The notes below the pieces were generated by a model, which saw only the letters and a program-made list of their open reading frames with translations, searched no databases and was not told the DNA's origin. A stretch of 64,000 bases of DNA, taken from Halosimplex pelagicum. GTDB taxonomy: Archaea > Halobacteriota > Halobacteria > Halobacteriales > Haloarculaceae. Below are positions 7,218-15,998 of the stretch, piece by piece (the first letter of the stretch is position 1; each line of letters begins with the position of its first letter). The DNA lies in NCBI RefSeq assembly GCF_013415905.1, contig NZ_CP058909.1, positions 992,001 to 1,056,000 of the forward strand, read 5' to 3'. The translations under genes were made by a program, and so were the position numbers.

Positions 7218-10214
7218 TCAGGCCGCTTCGTCGGCGGGCGTCCCGCCGGCGTTCCCGTCGTCGGCGTCGCCGAACAGCAGCGAGAGGAGGCGGTGCTGGC
7301 TCTCGCGGAGGTGGTAGTTGACGGTCGGCTGGGAGACGCCGAGGCTGTCGGCCACCTCCTGTCCGCTGGACGCCCGGGGGCGGTCGAAGTAGCCGCGCTC
7401 GTAGGCCGTCCGGAGGACCTCGAACTGGCGGTCGGTGACCAGCGATTCGAACTCGTCGAGGAAGGCGCCGCGGGTCAGCGACCGGGAGTCCCGTTCGCGC
7501 CGGGCGAGGAGTTCGACCGACGAGTACCGCTCGCGCAGTCGCTCGACGAACTGGCGGGCGTCGACGTGCGGGAGCAACAGGACCGTCGCCGTCGTCTCCG
7601 CCCCGGTCACCTCGATATCGCGCGGGACGGCGCCGAACTCGACGAGTTCGGCCGGGAGCACGGGCCCCGTGACGGTCGCGCGGAAGACGTGCTCGTCGCC
7701 GCGGTCGCTGACCGTCTCGACCGTCTCGACCGGCGACCGCCCGGAGCGCTCGCGCAGCGCGGCCAGCGACGCGCCGGGTGCGACGAACGTGATCTCGGTG
7801 GCGTCGCCGTCGAGCGGGCGCGTCTCGACGGCCCGGAGCGGGCCCGTCGCCGCCGCGGCCAGCCCCGTTAGGACCGACTCCCCGTCGCCGACGGCGAGTT
7901 TCAGCTCCGTCCCGCCGGCCGCGAGCAGGCCGCGCTTCGTCTCGCGGGCGTTGATCCCGTAGGCCACCGTGTCGGCCAGGTCCGCGAGCACGGCGACGGT
8001 CCGCTCGTCGAAGGTCCCGGGGCGGTCGGCGTACACCGCGAGCGCCCCGTAGTCGATGTCGTGGACGGAGAGCGGGACGGCGACGGCGGCCGCGAAGCCG
8101 GCGTCGAGGCCGGCCGAGACCCAGTCGGCCGCCCGGTCCCGGTCGGCCAGGCTGTCGACGACGGTCGGCTCGCCCGTCGCGAGGGTCGCCACCGCCGGTT
8201 CGACGGGCGAGGCGTCGCGGTCGAGCGAGACGGTCTCGAGGTACCTCCCGCCGTCGCCGGCCGCCGCCCGCCGGTCGACGGCCCCCTCGGCGTCGGCGCC
8301 CGCGATCCAGGCGAACGCGAAGCGGTCGTCGGCCGTCAGCCGGTCGCAGACGGCCGCCTCGATCTCGGCGCGGGAGGTGGCGCCGACCATCGCCTGGTCC
8401 ACGTCGCGGATCACGTCGTTGAGCCGCTGGAGCCGGGCGAGGCGCTCGTTGCGCTCGCGCAGGTCCGCCTCGCGGGCTCGCCGGTCCGCCTCGCTCGCCA
8501 GCCGGTCGAGCGCCGCCTCGGTCGTCGCGGCGAGCAGGTCGACGAGCTGGCGGCGCCGCTCGTCGAACGCGCCGACCTCCCCGGACGCGGCCACCAGCAC
8601 GCCGTGGTCGCCGAGCGGGACGACCGCCGCGCTCCGCGCGCCGGTCGACGGCGTCGCGACGCCCTCGCTCTCCCGGAGGTCGTCGAACGTGCGAGGCTCT
8701 CCGGAGGCGAACGCCCGCCAGGCGACCGACTCGCGGTCGGCCGGCGGGTCGGGTCCGCCGGCCAGCGCCGTCGCGTCCTCGCCCGACGAGACGACGACGC
8801 GCAGCCGGTGGTCGGCGGCGTCGTACGCGAGCAGCGCCACGTCGGCGCCGAGCAGGTCCGGCCCGGCCGCGACCGCCACGTCGCCGACGGCGTCGGTCGT
8901 CTCGGCGTGGAACAGCTCCCGGGTGAGCCGGTGGAGGTCGGCGAGCGCGGTGACGCGCTCGCGCCGTTCGAGCGCGACGACGGCGTGGCCGACAGTCTCG
9001 CCGAAGCCGTCGAGGACGGCGAGTTCGCGCGACTCGAAGGCGTCCCGGCGGTCGGCGTAGACGGCGAGGACGCCCAGCCGCCGGTCGTCGTGGCGGACGG
9101 GGACGACCGCGACCGCCCGCGCCCCCAGGGCGCGCGCCGAGCGCCGCCACGGGTCTGTCTCGTCCCCCGCCCGGCTCGGCTCGCTGTCGGTCCCCACGTC
9201 CCGCACGACCTGGGCGTCGCCGGTTTCGAGCGCGCGGGCGCCGGGGTCCGCGGCGGCCGGACCGGTCGCCGCCGGGAACGCCCGGGCCGCGCCGTCGCGC
9301 TCGCGACCGCCCCAGGCCGCGGGGACGAGCCGTTCGCCCTCCCGCCAGGCGACCGTCACCGCGCGGTAGGGCTCGTCGGCGGCCAGCCGGTCGGCGACCG
9401 CCCGCGCGACCGCCTCGCGCGAGTCCGCGCCGACGAGCGCGTGGTCGACGTCGCGGAGGACCCGATTGATCCGGTCCAGCGCCGACAGCCGGTCGCGCTG
9501 CTCGCGGAGCCGTCGCTCGCGGCGCTCGCGCTCGGTCACGTCCCTGACGACGAGCAGGCCGAGGGGGCCGCCCGATCCGCCCGCCGGCACGCGGTCGGTC
9601 GGCGACCCGCCGTCCGTCCCCGAGTCGGCGTCGAGCGGGAGCGCTCGCGCCTCGTAGGTCGCCCGGTCGTGCGACAGGTCGAACGACGCCGACTCGCCGT
9701 CGAGGGCCGCCCGGCATCGGGGTTCGACCGTCGACAGGACCGCCTCGGGGAGGAGCGCGGGCAGCGACGCGCCCTCGGCGTCGGCCACGGGGCCGTCGCG
9801 ACCCGGTAGGTCGTCGCCGCCCGCTCGCAGGACGGTCAGGTCGTCGTCGAAGAGGACGACCGCGCCGTCGGGGTAGTTGTCGAGGACCGCGTCGTTCAGC
9901 GCCTCGCTCGTCCGTATCTCTTCGAGGAGCGTCTCGCTCCCGGTGTTGTCGTAGAGGGCGATGTGCAACAGCGCACCGAGGCCGACCGTCAGCAACAGGA
10001 GCGGGACGACGCTGTCGGCCAGGAACGGCACGAGCCCGACCCGGCCGAGCAGGTCCGCCAGCGCCCACAGCGCGAGGTGGCCGGTCGCGACGACCCAGCT
10101 GAACCAGTAGTTGCGAAAGAGCGGCCGCTCGACGTAGAGGCGAGCGGCGAGGGCCGCCGCCGCGAGGAACCCCGCGGCGCCGACCAGCGCGAGAACGGCC
10201 AGGAGCGACACCAT
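7218..10214 (-). CDS. Membrane-anchored PAS/GAF sensor-regulator with bat-type HTH
   Basis: 998 residues. An N-terminal membrane part (about residues 1-110, several hydrophobic helices) is followed by a PAS-like region (NDAVLDNYPDGAVVLFDDDL), three GAF-type regions (each opening like LSALDRINRVLRDVDHALVG), a bacterio-opsin-activator (bat) domain, and a C-terminal helix-turn-helix ending in DSLGVSQPTVNYHLRES. This is the layout of haloarchaeal Bat-like regulators that couple light, redox or ligand sensing directly to transcription. I chose ATG 10214, one base after the stop of the upstream membrane gene; GTG 10223 is an alternative. Target genes are unknown. Confidence 0.9.
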   Translation of the reverse strand: MVSLLAVLALVGAAGFLAAAALAARLYVERPLFRNYWFSWVVATGHLALWALADLLGRVGLVPFLADSVVPLLLLTVGLGALLHIALYDNTGSETLLEEIRTSEALNDAVLDNYPDGAVVLFDDDLTVLRAGGDDLPGRDGPVADAEGASLPALLPEAVLSTVEPRCRAALDGESASFDLSHDRATYEARALPLDADSGTDGGSPTDRVPAGGSGGPLGLLVVRDVTERERRERRLREQRDRLSALDRINRVLRDVDHALVGADSREAVARAVADRLAADEPYRAVTVAWREGERLVPAAWGGRERDGAARAFPAATGPAAADPGARALETGDAQVVRDVGTDSEPSRAGDETDPWRRSARALGARAVAVVPVRHDDRRLGVLAVYADRRDAFESRELAVLDGFGETVGHAVVALERRERVTALADLHRLTRELFHAETTDAVGDVAVAAGPDLLGADVALLAYDAADHRLRVVVSSGEDATALAGGPDPPADRESVAWRAFASGEPRTFDDLRESEGVATPSTGARSAAVVPLGDHGVLVAASGEVGAFDERRRQLVDLLAATTEAALDRLASEADRRAREADLRERNERLARLQRLNDVIRDVDQAMVGATSRAEIEAAVCDRLTADDRFAFAWIAGADAEGAVDRRAAAGDGGRYLETVSLDRDASPVEPAVATLATGEPTVVDSLADRDRAADWVSAGLDAGFAAAVAVPLSVHDIDYGALAVYADRPGTFDERTVAVLADLADTVAYGINARETKRGLLAAGGTELKLAVGDGESVLTGLAAAATGPLRAVETRPLDGDATEITFVAPGASLAALRERSGRSPVETVETVSDRGDEHVFRATVTGPVLPAELVEFGAVPRDIEVTGAETTATVLLLPHVDARQFVERLRERYSSVELLARRERDSRSLTRGAFLDEFESLVTDRQFEVLRTAYERGYFDRPRASSGQEVADSLGVSQPTVNYHLRESQHRLLSLLFGDADDGNAGGTPADEAA

Positions 10215-10215
10215 C

Positions 10216-10530
10216 TCAGTCACCGTCCCCGGAGAGCGACGGCGAGCCGACGCCCGTTCGGTCCGGGTCGTCGCGCCGGTACTCCCTGTAGCAGTACCAG
10301 GCGAACAGGAGCGCGGCCAGCGCTATCCCGACGCCGTACTCGACCGGCGGGAGGACGGCCCAGTCGACCGCCGACGCCAGGAGCGCGGCGGCGCGCCCGA
10401 CGAGCAGCGCCGTGTGCGCCGCCACGAGGCGAGGCGCGGACCCGTCGAGCGCGTACGCGCGCACCACCGGCGCGTACGCGAGCGTGACGACGAACAGCGC
10501 GAACGCGTCGCCGACCGCGAAGGTGACCAT
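10216..10530 (-). CDS. Small multi-spanning membrane protein upstream of the bat regulator
   Basis: 104 residues from ATG 10530 (MVTFAVGDAFALFVVTLAYA). About three hydrophobic helices fill most of the protein, and a charged tail (YCYREYRRDDPDRTG) follows. Its stop is separated by a single base from the regulator's ATG, so the two are translationally linked. It resembles the membrane half of the regulator in character and may assist sensing. The frame is open further upstream, but that part is Ser/Arg-rich and not convincing. Confidence 0.75.
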   Translation of the reverse strand: MVTFAVGDAFALFVVTLAYAPVVRAYALDGSAPRLVAAHTALLVGRAAALLASAVDWAVLPPVEYGVGIALAALLFAWYCYREYRRDDPDRTGVGSPSLSGDGD

Positions 10531-10752
10531 ACGTATCCCCCCTCCGAAGCCGGGACCGCGGCGTCCACGGACCGCGGGACTCCGGCTCGGTTGCGAGCCG
10601 TTGGAACTCGACCGCAAAAGGTTTTCGGCAGTTATTGCCGCTTTGTTCGCCGTTACCGCCCGGGTCGGACGGGCGACGGCCACGCCGGACGGACGGGGAC
10701 GACGGCGCGGGTATCCGCGGTTAGACGGTGTCGATCCGCCGGTAACGCGACG

Positions 10753-12567
10753 TTACTTCCCCCAGAAGGGGTCGCGGTTGCGCCGCTTCTCGAGGTACGC
10801 GTTGAGCGTCTCGAGTTCGCTGACGGGGATGTCCTCCGAGAGCTCCTGTTCGAGGATCTTCGCGTGTTTCTCGGGGATCTCCGTCCAGAGCTCGTCGCCC
10901 TCCTCGATCTGGCGGCCGACCGTGGGGCCGTCGATGGAGACGGCCGCGCGCTCGCCGCGCTTGAGTTCGTCGACGTCCTCGCCCTCGTCCTGGATGGTCT
11001 TGAGCAGCCCGACGCGCTCGGGTTCGCTCCCCTCGAACAGCGCGACGTTGGAGTTCCGATGGAGCGTCCCCCCGAGCACCTCGACGCCGACGACGGCGGG
11101 GTCGGACTGGCGGAAGGTGTGGTCGTCCAGTATCTGGAAGCGCGCTGGCCGGGTGATGTTGTCGAGCACCTGGTCCTGCTGGGCGCGCTCGCGCTCCTCG
11201 ACGAACTCCTCGTACTCCTCGACCAGCCGGTAGATCACGTCGTGCTCGAAGATGCGCACGTCCTCCTGCTCGGCCAGGTCGCTGGCGTCGTCGAGCACCT
11301 CGACGCCGAACCCGAGGATCGTCCGGTGTTTCTCCTCGTTGGCGGTCTCGGCGACGCGCACGTCGCGGGGGGCGATATCGCCCACCTCGGCGCGGACGAT
11401 CGGGATCTCCTCCTCCTCGAGCGTCGACGCCAGCGCCTCCAGGCTCCCGAGGGTGTCGGCCTTGACGACGACGCCTTCCTCCTGGGTCTGGACGGCGATG
11501 TCGGCGAGTTCGGCCCGGACCTCCTCGACGACTTCGTCCACGTCGCGGTCGCCGACGACGCGGATGGGCGCGCCGGCCATCGCGTCGTCGAGATCCGGCG
11601 CGGCGATCTTGATGCCGTCGGCGGCCGCCACGGAGTCGACCTGTTCGAACTGGCCCTCGGTGCGGATCTCCTCCAGCGGGCGCGGGCGAAGGAGGGCGCG
11701 CACCTCGGTGACGATGGGGCCCTCGACGCCGCCGACGACGATCTCGTCGTCCGCCCTGATGGTGCCGTCGTAGATGATGGCGTCGACGGTCGCCCCGAAG
11801 CCCTGCGTGTCCGTGACTTCGAGGACGGTGCCGGCGGCGGGTCCGTTCACGTCGACGGCCATCTCCTCTTTCATGTAGCGCTGGGAGAGCCCCATCATCA
11901 CGGTCAGGAGGTCGGGGATGCCCTCGCCGGTCTCGGCGGAGACGGGGACGACGCCGATGTTGTTCTGGAAGTCCTGGACGCGCCAGTACATGTCCGCCGA
12001 GAAGTCGTTGTCCGACAGATCGCCGATGAGCTCGTAGAGGTTCTCGTTGAGGTCGCGTTCGACGCGGTCGGTCTGGGCGTCGATGGTCTGCTGGGTCGGC
12101 GCGTGGTCGTTGGGGTTCCAGCCGGGGACGGTGTCGATCTTGTTGGCGGCGACGATGAAGGGGGTCTGGGTGCGCGCGAGGATGTCCACGGCTTCGAGCG
12201 TCTGGGGCTGGAAGCCGTCGTTGACGTCGACGACGAGGATCGCGATGTCGGCGAGCGCGCCGCCCCGCGAGCGCAGCGTCGAAAAGGAGTGGTGGCCGGG
12301 CGTGTCGATGAACAGGAGGCCCGGGAGGTCGAAGTCGGTGGGGTCGACGAGCTCGCCGGCGATCTCGGAGATCACGTCGAGGGGGACGGCGGTCGCGCCG
12401 ATGTGCTGGGTGATCGCGCCGGACTCGCCCTCGGTGACCGCGGAGCCGCGGATCTCGTCGAGCAGGCTGGTCTTGCCGTGGTCGACGTGGCCGAGTACGG
12501 CGACTATCGGTGTCCGAAGCGTCGCTTCGGACTCGTCGTCGGTGTCTGTCGGTTGTGAGTCTGCCAT
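10753..12567 (-). CDS. infB: Translation initiation factor IF-2 (aIF5B)
   Basis: 604-residue GTPase that promotes ribosomal subunit joining and placement of initiator tRNA. The G-domain motifs are complete: GHVDHGKT (26-33), DTPGH (88-92) and NKID (142-145). The following domains and the C-terminal end ([12 protein letters not shown]) match archaeal/eukaryotic IF5B rather than long bacterial IF-2. ATG 12567 ([12 protein letters not shown]) is preferred over the more upstream in-frame start, which would add an unrelated basic leader. nob1, another ribosome-related gene, lies 1.7 kb away beyond two halocyanin genes. Confidence 0.96.
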   Translation of the reverse strand: MADSQPTDTDDESEATLRTPIVAVLGHVDHGKTSLLDEIRGSAVTEGESGAITQHIGATAVPLDVISEIAGELVDPTDFDLPGLLFIDTPGHHSFSTLRSRGGALADIAILVVDVNDGFQPQTLEAVDILARTQTPFIVAANKIDTVPGWNPNDHAPTQQTIDAQTDRVERDLNENLYELIGDLSDNDFSADMYWRVQDFQNNIGVVPVSAETGEGIPDLLTVMMGLSQRYMKEEMAVDVNGPAAGTVLEVTDTQGFGATVDAIIYDGTIRADDEIVVGGVEGPIVTEVRALLRPRPLEEIRTEGQFEQVDSVAAADGIKIAAPDLDDAMAGAPIRVVGDRDVDEVVEEVRAELADIAVQTQEEGVVVKADTLGSLEALASTLEEEEIPIVRAEVGDIAPRDVRVAETANEEKHRTILGFGVEVLDDASDLAEQEDVRIFEHDVIYRLVEEYEEFVEERERAQQDQVLDNITRPARFQILDDHTFRQSDPAVVGVEVLGGTLHRNSNVALFEGSEPERVGLLKTIQDEGEDVDELKRGERAAVSIDGPTVGRQIEEGDELWTEIPEKHAKILEQELSEDIPVSELETLNAYLEKRRNRDPFWGK

Positions 12568-12714
12568 CCTATCACCACAGAAGGTTCGGTTGTCTCGGAT
12601 CAGCCCCGCAGGCCGGATAAGTGATCTCATCTGCGCGTGAGCGACGGCGATACGCGACGCGTGCGCGACCGACTCCCGACCGGCCGGCGCGGGCCGCCGC
12701 CCGGCCGGACCCGG

Positions 12715-13305
12715 CTACTCGGTGACGGTGAACGAACCGGTCATGCCGACGCCCTGGTGGGGAGCGCAGTAGTACTCGTACTCGCCGGCCGTCTCGAAGG
12801 TGACCGAGAGCTCGTGGCCTTCGTCGTAGAGGTCGCCGTCACCGCCCGCCGTCCCGGAGAAGTCCGACCCGCTCGGCGTCGTCTCGGGACGCACGTTGTG
12901 CCCGTTGCTGTACCAGACCCAGACGACCGTCTCGCCGGTCGATATCTCGAAGGAGTCCGGCGCGAAGGCGAGTTCCCCGTCGGCGACCGCGACGACCTGC
13001 GCGGCCTGCCTGGGCGTCGCCGTCGGCATTGGTGTGGCCGTCGGTGTGGGCGAGGCGGTCGGTGTCCCCGTGGGCGTCGCGGCCGAGTCCGGTGTGGCCG
13101 TCGGAGTCGGTTCCTCGGTCGGCGTCGCCGTGGGCGAGGCGGTCGGCGTGTCCGTCGCGGGCTCGTCGGTCGGGGTCGGCGACGGCGTCGCGTCGCCGTC
13201 GGTCCGGGGGTCTTCGGCGTCCGTCTCGTCGCCGTCGCCCCCGCAGCCGGCGACGGCGGCGGCGAGCGCGGTCCCACTGAGTCGGAGCAAGCGGCGGAGG
13301 TCCAT
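12715..13305 (-). CDS. Halocyanin-like blue copper lipoprotein with complete copper site
   Basis: 196 residues. An N-terminal export signal ends in a lipobox-like AAVAGC, followed by a long Thr/Pro/Ser linker made of PT-type repeats and then a plastocyanin-like domain. All four type 1 copper ligands are visible: His in GHNVRPE, and Cys, His and Met in CAPHQGVGM. Halocyanins are membrane-attached electron carriers. The second halocyanin gene lies 87 bases upstream on the same strand, so the two may be co-transcribed. Confidence 0.9.
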   Translation of the reverse strand: MDLRRLLRLSGTALAAAVAGCGGDGDETDAEDPRTDGDATPSPTPTDEPATDTPTASPTATPTEEPTPTATPDSAATPTGTPTASPTPTATPMPTATPRQAAQVVAVADGELAFAPDSFEISTGETVVWVWYSNGHNVRPETTPSGSDFSGTAGGDGDLYDEGHELSVTFETAGEYEYYCAPHQGVGMTGSFTVTE

Positions 13306-13392
13306 GCGTCCGCTCGGGACCGTCGGGGAATAAACCCCGTGGCGATCGAACCGGTCGTCTCGGGGCGGGCTGGTCGGGTTCCCGGCGGTCGA

Positions 13393-13926
13393 TCACTCGG
13401 TCACGGTGAACGAGCCGGTCATCCCGAGGTCCCGGTAGGGGTAGCAGCGGAACTCGTACTCGCCGGCGACCTCGAAGGTGTGTGCGAAGGTGTGTCCCTC
13501 CTCGTAGGTGGTCTCGTCCCCGCCGGCCGTCCCGGTGAACGTCGATCCGCGGGGTCGGGCGGTCGCCTGGACGTTGTGCCCGCTGCTGTGCCAGACCCAG
13601 ACGACCGTCTCGCCGGTCGATATCTCGAACACTTCGGGCTCGAACTCGGCTGACCCGTCGCCGACGGCGACGACCTGGGCGGCCTCGTCGGGCGCCGGCG
13701 TGGCGGTCGCCGTCGGCGTGGCGGTCGGGGTCGCCGTGGCCGTCGGCGTCGGGTCCGGCGTCGGACTCGCCGTGGCCGTCGGCGTCGCGGTCGCCGTCGC
13801 CGCCGGTCGCTCCGACGACGCCGGGTCGTCCGGCGTCGCCGTGGTGTCGTCCGACCCCAGCCCGCACCCCGGGACGAGCCCCGCGAGCGCGACGGCGCCC
13901 GCCCGCAGCAGACGTCTGCGATCCAT
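13393..13926 (-). CDS. Halocyanin paralogue with altered copper site
   Basis: 177 residues, with the same plan as its neighbour: signal with lipobox-like GLVPGC, Thr/Pro linker, plastocyanin-like domain. The domain is closely similar (ISTGETVVWVWHSSGHNVQ; GMTGSFTVTE), but the segment that supplies Cys-His-Met reads CYPYRDLGM instead of CAPHQGVGM, so the second histidine is a tyrosine. A normal blue copper site is therefore doubtful; the protein may bind copper differently or not at all. The gene is first in the pair and ends 87 bases before the other. Confidence 0.87.
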   Translation of the reverse strand: MDRRRLLRAGAVALAGLVPGCGLGSDDTTATPDDPASSERPAATATATPTATASPTPDPTPTATATPTATPTATATPAPDEAAQVVAVGDGSAEFEPEVFEISTGETVVWVWHSSGHNVQATARPRGSTFTGTAGGDETTYEEGHTFAHTFEVAGEYEFRCYPYRDLGMTGSFTVTE

Positions 13927-14042
13927 GGGAACTGCGTTGGACGAGGACCGGCATAATCCCGGTGGTTCCGGCGACTGCGGGCGTCGGCGGGGGCCGGCGA
14001 CCGCGACGGCGGGCGTCACGCGGCCGTCAGACGCCCCGTGGC

Positions 14043-14048
14043 GTTTAT
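14043..14048 (+). promoter_or_regulatory. TATA box of the PRC-barrel / nob1 unit
   Basis: TTTATG lies 26-31 bases ahead of the ATG at 14074, which predicts a leaderless transcript for the PRC-barrel gene and nob1. Confidence 0.55.
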
Positions 14049-14073
14049 GGGGTCTGACTCGGTAGTCGGGAGC

Positions 14074-14313
14074 ATGGCCGAGATACTCGCCGAGAACCTC
14101 TCCGGCAAGGCCGTCACCGGGACGGACGGCGCCGAGATGGGGATGCTGTACAACATCACGATGGACCTGGAGACGGGGCGGCTTCAGAACCTCATCATCG
14201 AGCCCAACGAGCACCTCGACAACTCGCAGTTCGAGGTCGACGAGCAGGGACACCTCCTCGTGCCCGTCGACCGCGTCCAGGCAGTCAAAGACCAGATGAT
14301 CGTCCAGCGCTAA
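14074..14313 (+). CDS. PRC-barrel domain protein
   Basis: 79 residues forming a single PRC-barrel fold: ILAENLSGKAVTGTDGAEMG, then LYNITMDLETGRLQNLIIEP and the C-terminal LLVPVDRVQAVKD. PRC-barrel proteins are found in photosynthetic reaction centres, RimM-type ribosome maturation factors and cell-division proteins. The stop abuts the ATG of nob1 directly, so a role linked to rRNA maturation is a reasonable guess. Confidence 0.88.
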   Translation: MAEILAENLSGKAVTGTDGAEMGMLYNITMDLETGRLQNLIIEPNEHLDNSQFEVDEQGHLLVPVDRVQAVKDQMIVQR

Positions 14314-14772
14314 ATGTACGTCCTCGACGCCTCGGCTTTTATCAACGAGTATCACACGACCGAACAGCAAGCCACGGTGCCGCTCGTCCGCGAGGAGCTC
14401 GAAGACGAGAGCGCCTACCGCTACGACGCCATGGAGGGGTCGGGGATGCACATCCACATCCCCGAGGAGGAGACCGTCGAACGCATCGAACGCGCCGCCC
14501 GCGAGACGGGCGACCTGGAGACCCTCTCGGAGACGGACATCCGGCTGGTCGCCGCCGCGTTCGAACTCGACGGCCGCCTCGTCACCGACGACTACGCCAT
14601 GCAGAACGTCGCCGAGAAGTTGGAGGTCGCGGTCGAACTCATCGCCCGCGAAGGGATCTCCGAGCAGCGCGACTGGCGTTTCCAGTGTTCGGGCTGCGGC
14701 CGCGAGTTCGACGAGAACCACGACCGCTGTCCGGTCTGCGGGAGCGACCTCTCCCGGAAGAACCCGGCCTGA
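14314..14772 (+). CDS. nob1: rRNA maturation endonuclease Nob1
   Basis: 152 residues: a PIN nuclease domain followed by a zinc ribbon. PIN acidic residues are seen at Asp5 (VLDASAFI), in LSETDIRL and in LVTDDYAMQN (90-98). The zinc ribbon has Cys125, Cys128, Cys139 and Cys142 (QCSGCGRE / CPVCGSD). Nob1 cuts the 3' end of 16S pre-rRNA during small-subunit maturation. Its start abuts the PRC-barrel stop with no gap. The zinc ribbon after the nuclease domain separates it from VapC toxins. Confidence 0.93.
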   Translation: MYVLDASAFINEYHTTEQQATVPLVREELEDESAYRYDAMEGSGMHIHIPEEETVERIERAARETGDLETLSETDIRLVAAAFELDGRLVTDDYAMQNVAEKLEVAVELIAREGISEQRDWRFQCSGCGREFDENHDRCPVCGSDLSRKNPA

Positions 14773-14856
14773 GCCGCCGCTCGGAACCCGGTTCGCCCCG
14801 AGACTAGCCCCACCGAGAGCGGCCGCTGTCCGGTCGACTACACCCCCACCCACCCG

Positions 14857-15003
14857 CTACGGTGCCTGTTCTTCCAGATGGTCGAGCCCGGTGTCGACGA
14901 GCTGCCGGAGTACTTCCTCCTCGGTGAGGTCGTACTGCCGGGCGATCGCCTCGATTTCCCGGGCGCGGTCGTCGTCGCAGACGACCGTGTAGCGGGTCGG
15001 CAT
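14857..15003 (-). CDS. 48-residue ribbon-helix-helix-like protein
   Basis: A short gene whose product reads MPTRYTVVCDDDRAREIEAI, then an LTEEEVLRQLVDTGLDHLEE helix pair. A short N-terminal strand followed by two helices suggests a ribbon-helix-helix DNA-binding fold. A minus-strand TATA-like GTTATTAAGC at 15037-15028 stands 25-34 bases upstream of the ATG, consistent with a leaderless transcript and supporting a real gene. No toxin partner is adjacent. Confidence 0.65.
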   Translation of the reverse strand: MPTRYTVVCDDDRAREIEAIARQYDLTEEEVLRQLVDTGLDHLEEQAP

Positions 15004-15027
15004 ACACCCCGTGTTTCCCGCCGGATC

Positions 15028-15037
15028 GCTTAATAAC
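15028..15037 (-). promoter_or_regulatory. TATA box for the 48-residue gene
   Basis: GTTATTAAGC on the minus strand, 25-34 bases ahead of the ATG at 15003, in an AT patch within GC-rich flanks. Confidence 0.5.
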
Positions 15038-15117
15038 CCGTCAGACGGCCGTCCGACGCGGTTCCCGGTCGGTCGAATGGGGACCGCTCGGTCGCGGTCG
15101 GACGGGGCCGCCACCGC

Positions 15118-15846
15118 TCAGACGACGCCGGTGGCCTGGAAGTACTGCAGGAGGAAGCTCATCGTGTTCCAGCAGCCGTGGACGACGATGGGGACGACGA
15201 TGTTCTCGGTGAGCTCGTACACCGCGCCGAGGACGACCCCCAGCGCGGCGGCGAGCGCGAGCGACGAGACGATGCTGCCGTCCGACCCGAGCAGGGCGAA
15301 GTAGTGCATCGCGCCGAAGACGGCGCTGGCCAGCACGACCGCCGGGACGGCGCCGTAGGCCCGGCGAAAGAGCCCCTGGACGATCCCGCGGAAGAGCAGT
15401 TCCTCCGCGGGCGCGACGAACAGGAAGGTGACGGGGATCAGGTAGAGGAAGCGGACGGGGTCCCGCTGGCCCTGGGTGATGACCTGGTTGGTCGCCGTGT
15501 CGACGCCGGCGGCCTGGATGACCGCCGACAGCGCCGACGCGATGGCGAACAGGCCGACGAAGCCGGCGACGACCCAGCCCAGGTCCCGCAGCGACGGGAC
15601 GGCGGCCCGGAAGAACTGCTCGTCCGAGCGCCACCCGAGGTAGAGACCGATGACGGCGAAGAAGCCGACGAACTGCGTGGCCGTCAGGGCGGCGTAGGCC
15701 AGCGGCGGCAGCGTCGCCATTGACTCGACGTCGAAGCCGAGCGCGCCCAGGACCGACCCCGCGCCGGCCAGCAGGAAGGTTCCGGCGATGAAGGCCAGGA
15801 CAACCAGCGCTATCGAGTGAAACAGGCTCTCGACGCGAGTCTCCAT
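15118..15846 (-). CDS. CPBP-family intramembrane metalloprotease (CAAX protease-like)
   Basis: 242 residues from ATG 15846, with about seven hydrophobic segments. The three family motifs are present: EELLFRG (EExxxR), FGAMHY (FxxxH) and VHGCWN (HxxxN). Such proteins cleave within or near membranes; in archaea substrates are mostly unknown. ATG 15876 would add ten residues and is possible. The frame stays open far upstream, but that part falls in repeat copy A and is not coding. It converges with nothing on its 3' side except the small RHH-like gene. Confidence 0.9.
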   Translation of the reverse strand: METRVESLFHSIALVVLAFIAGTFLLAGAGSVLGALGFDVESMATLPPLAYAALTATQFVGFFAVIGLYLGWRSDEQFFRAAVPSLRDLGWVVAGFVGLFAIASALSAVIQAAGVDTATNQVITQGQRDPVRFLYLIPVTFLFVAPAEELLFRGIVQGLFRRAYGAVPAVVLASAVFGAMHYFALLGSDGSIVSSLALAAALGVVLGAVYELTENIVVPIVVHGCWNTMSFLLQYFQATGVV

Positions 15847-15998
15847 GTCGGCGACGCGGTAGTACTCCGATCCCATCTGCGTGGCCGCCGGTAGGTCTCC
15901 CACGGGTTTGACTGCACCGGTCCCGACGAGCGCGATCAGTTCGGCGTGTGAGTGGAGTCGTTGGTTCTGGTCGTTCTGGTGCGGACGAAATGAGCACG

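Noticed and set aside
6748-10068. 1106-codon open frame on the minus strand across the bat regulator
   Set aside because: It is an out-of-frame shadow of the regulator; composition is Arg/Pro/Gly-rich and basic, opposite to the acidic proteins of this organism.
10414-12558. 714-codon open frame antisense to infB
   Set aside because: Shadow of infB, which has complete GTPase motifs.
13020-13200. Short tandem repeat resembling a CRISPR or satellite array
   Set aside because: It is the coding sequence of a Thr/Pro linker in a halocyanin; units are irregular and there are no spacers.
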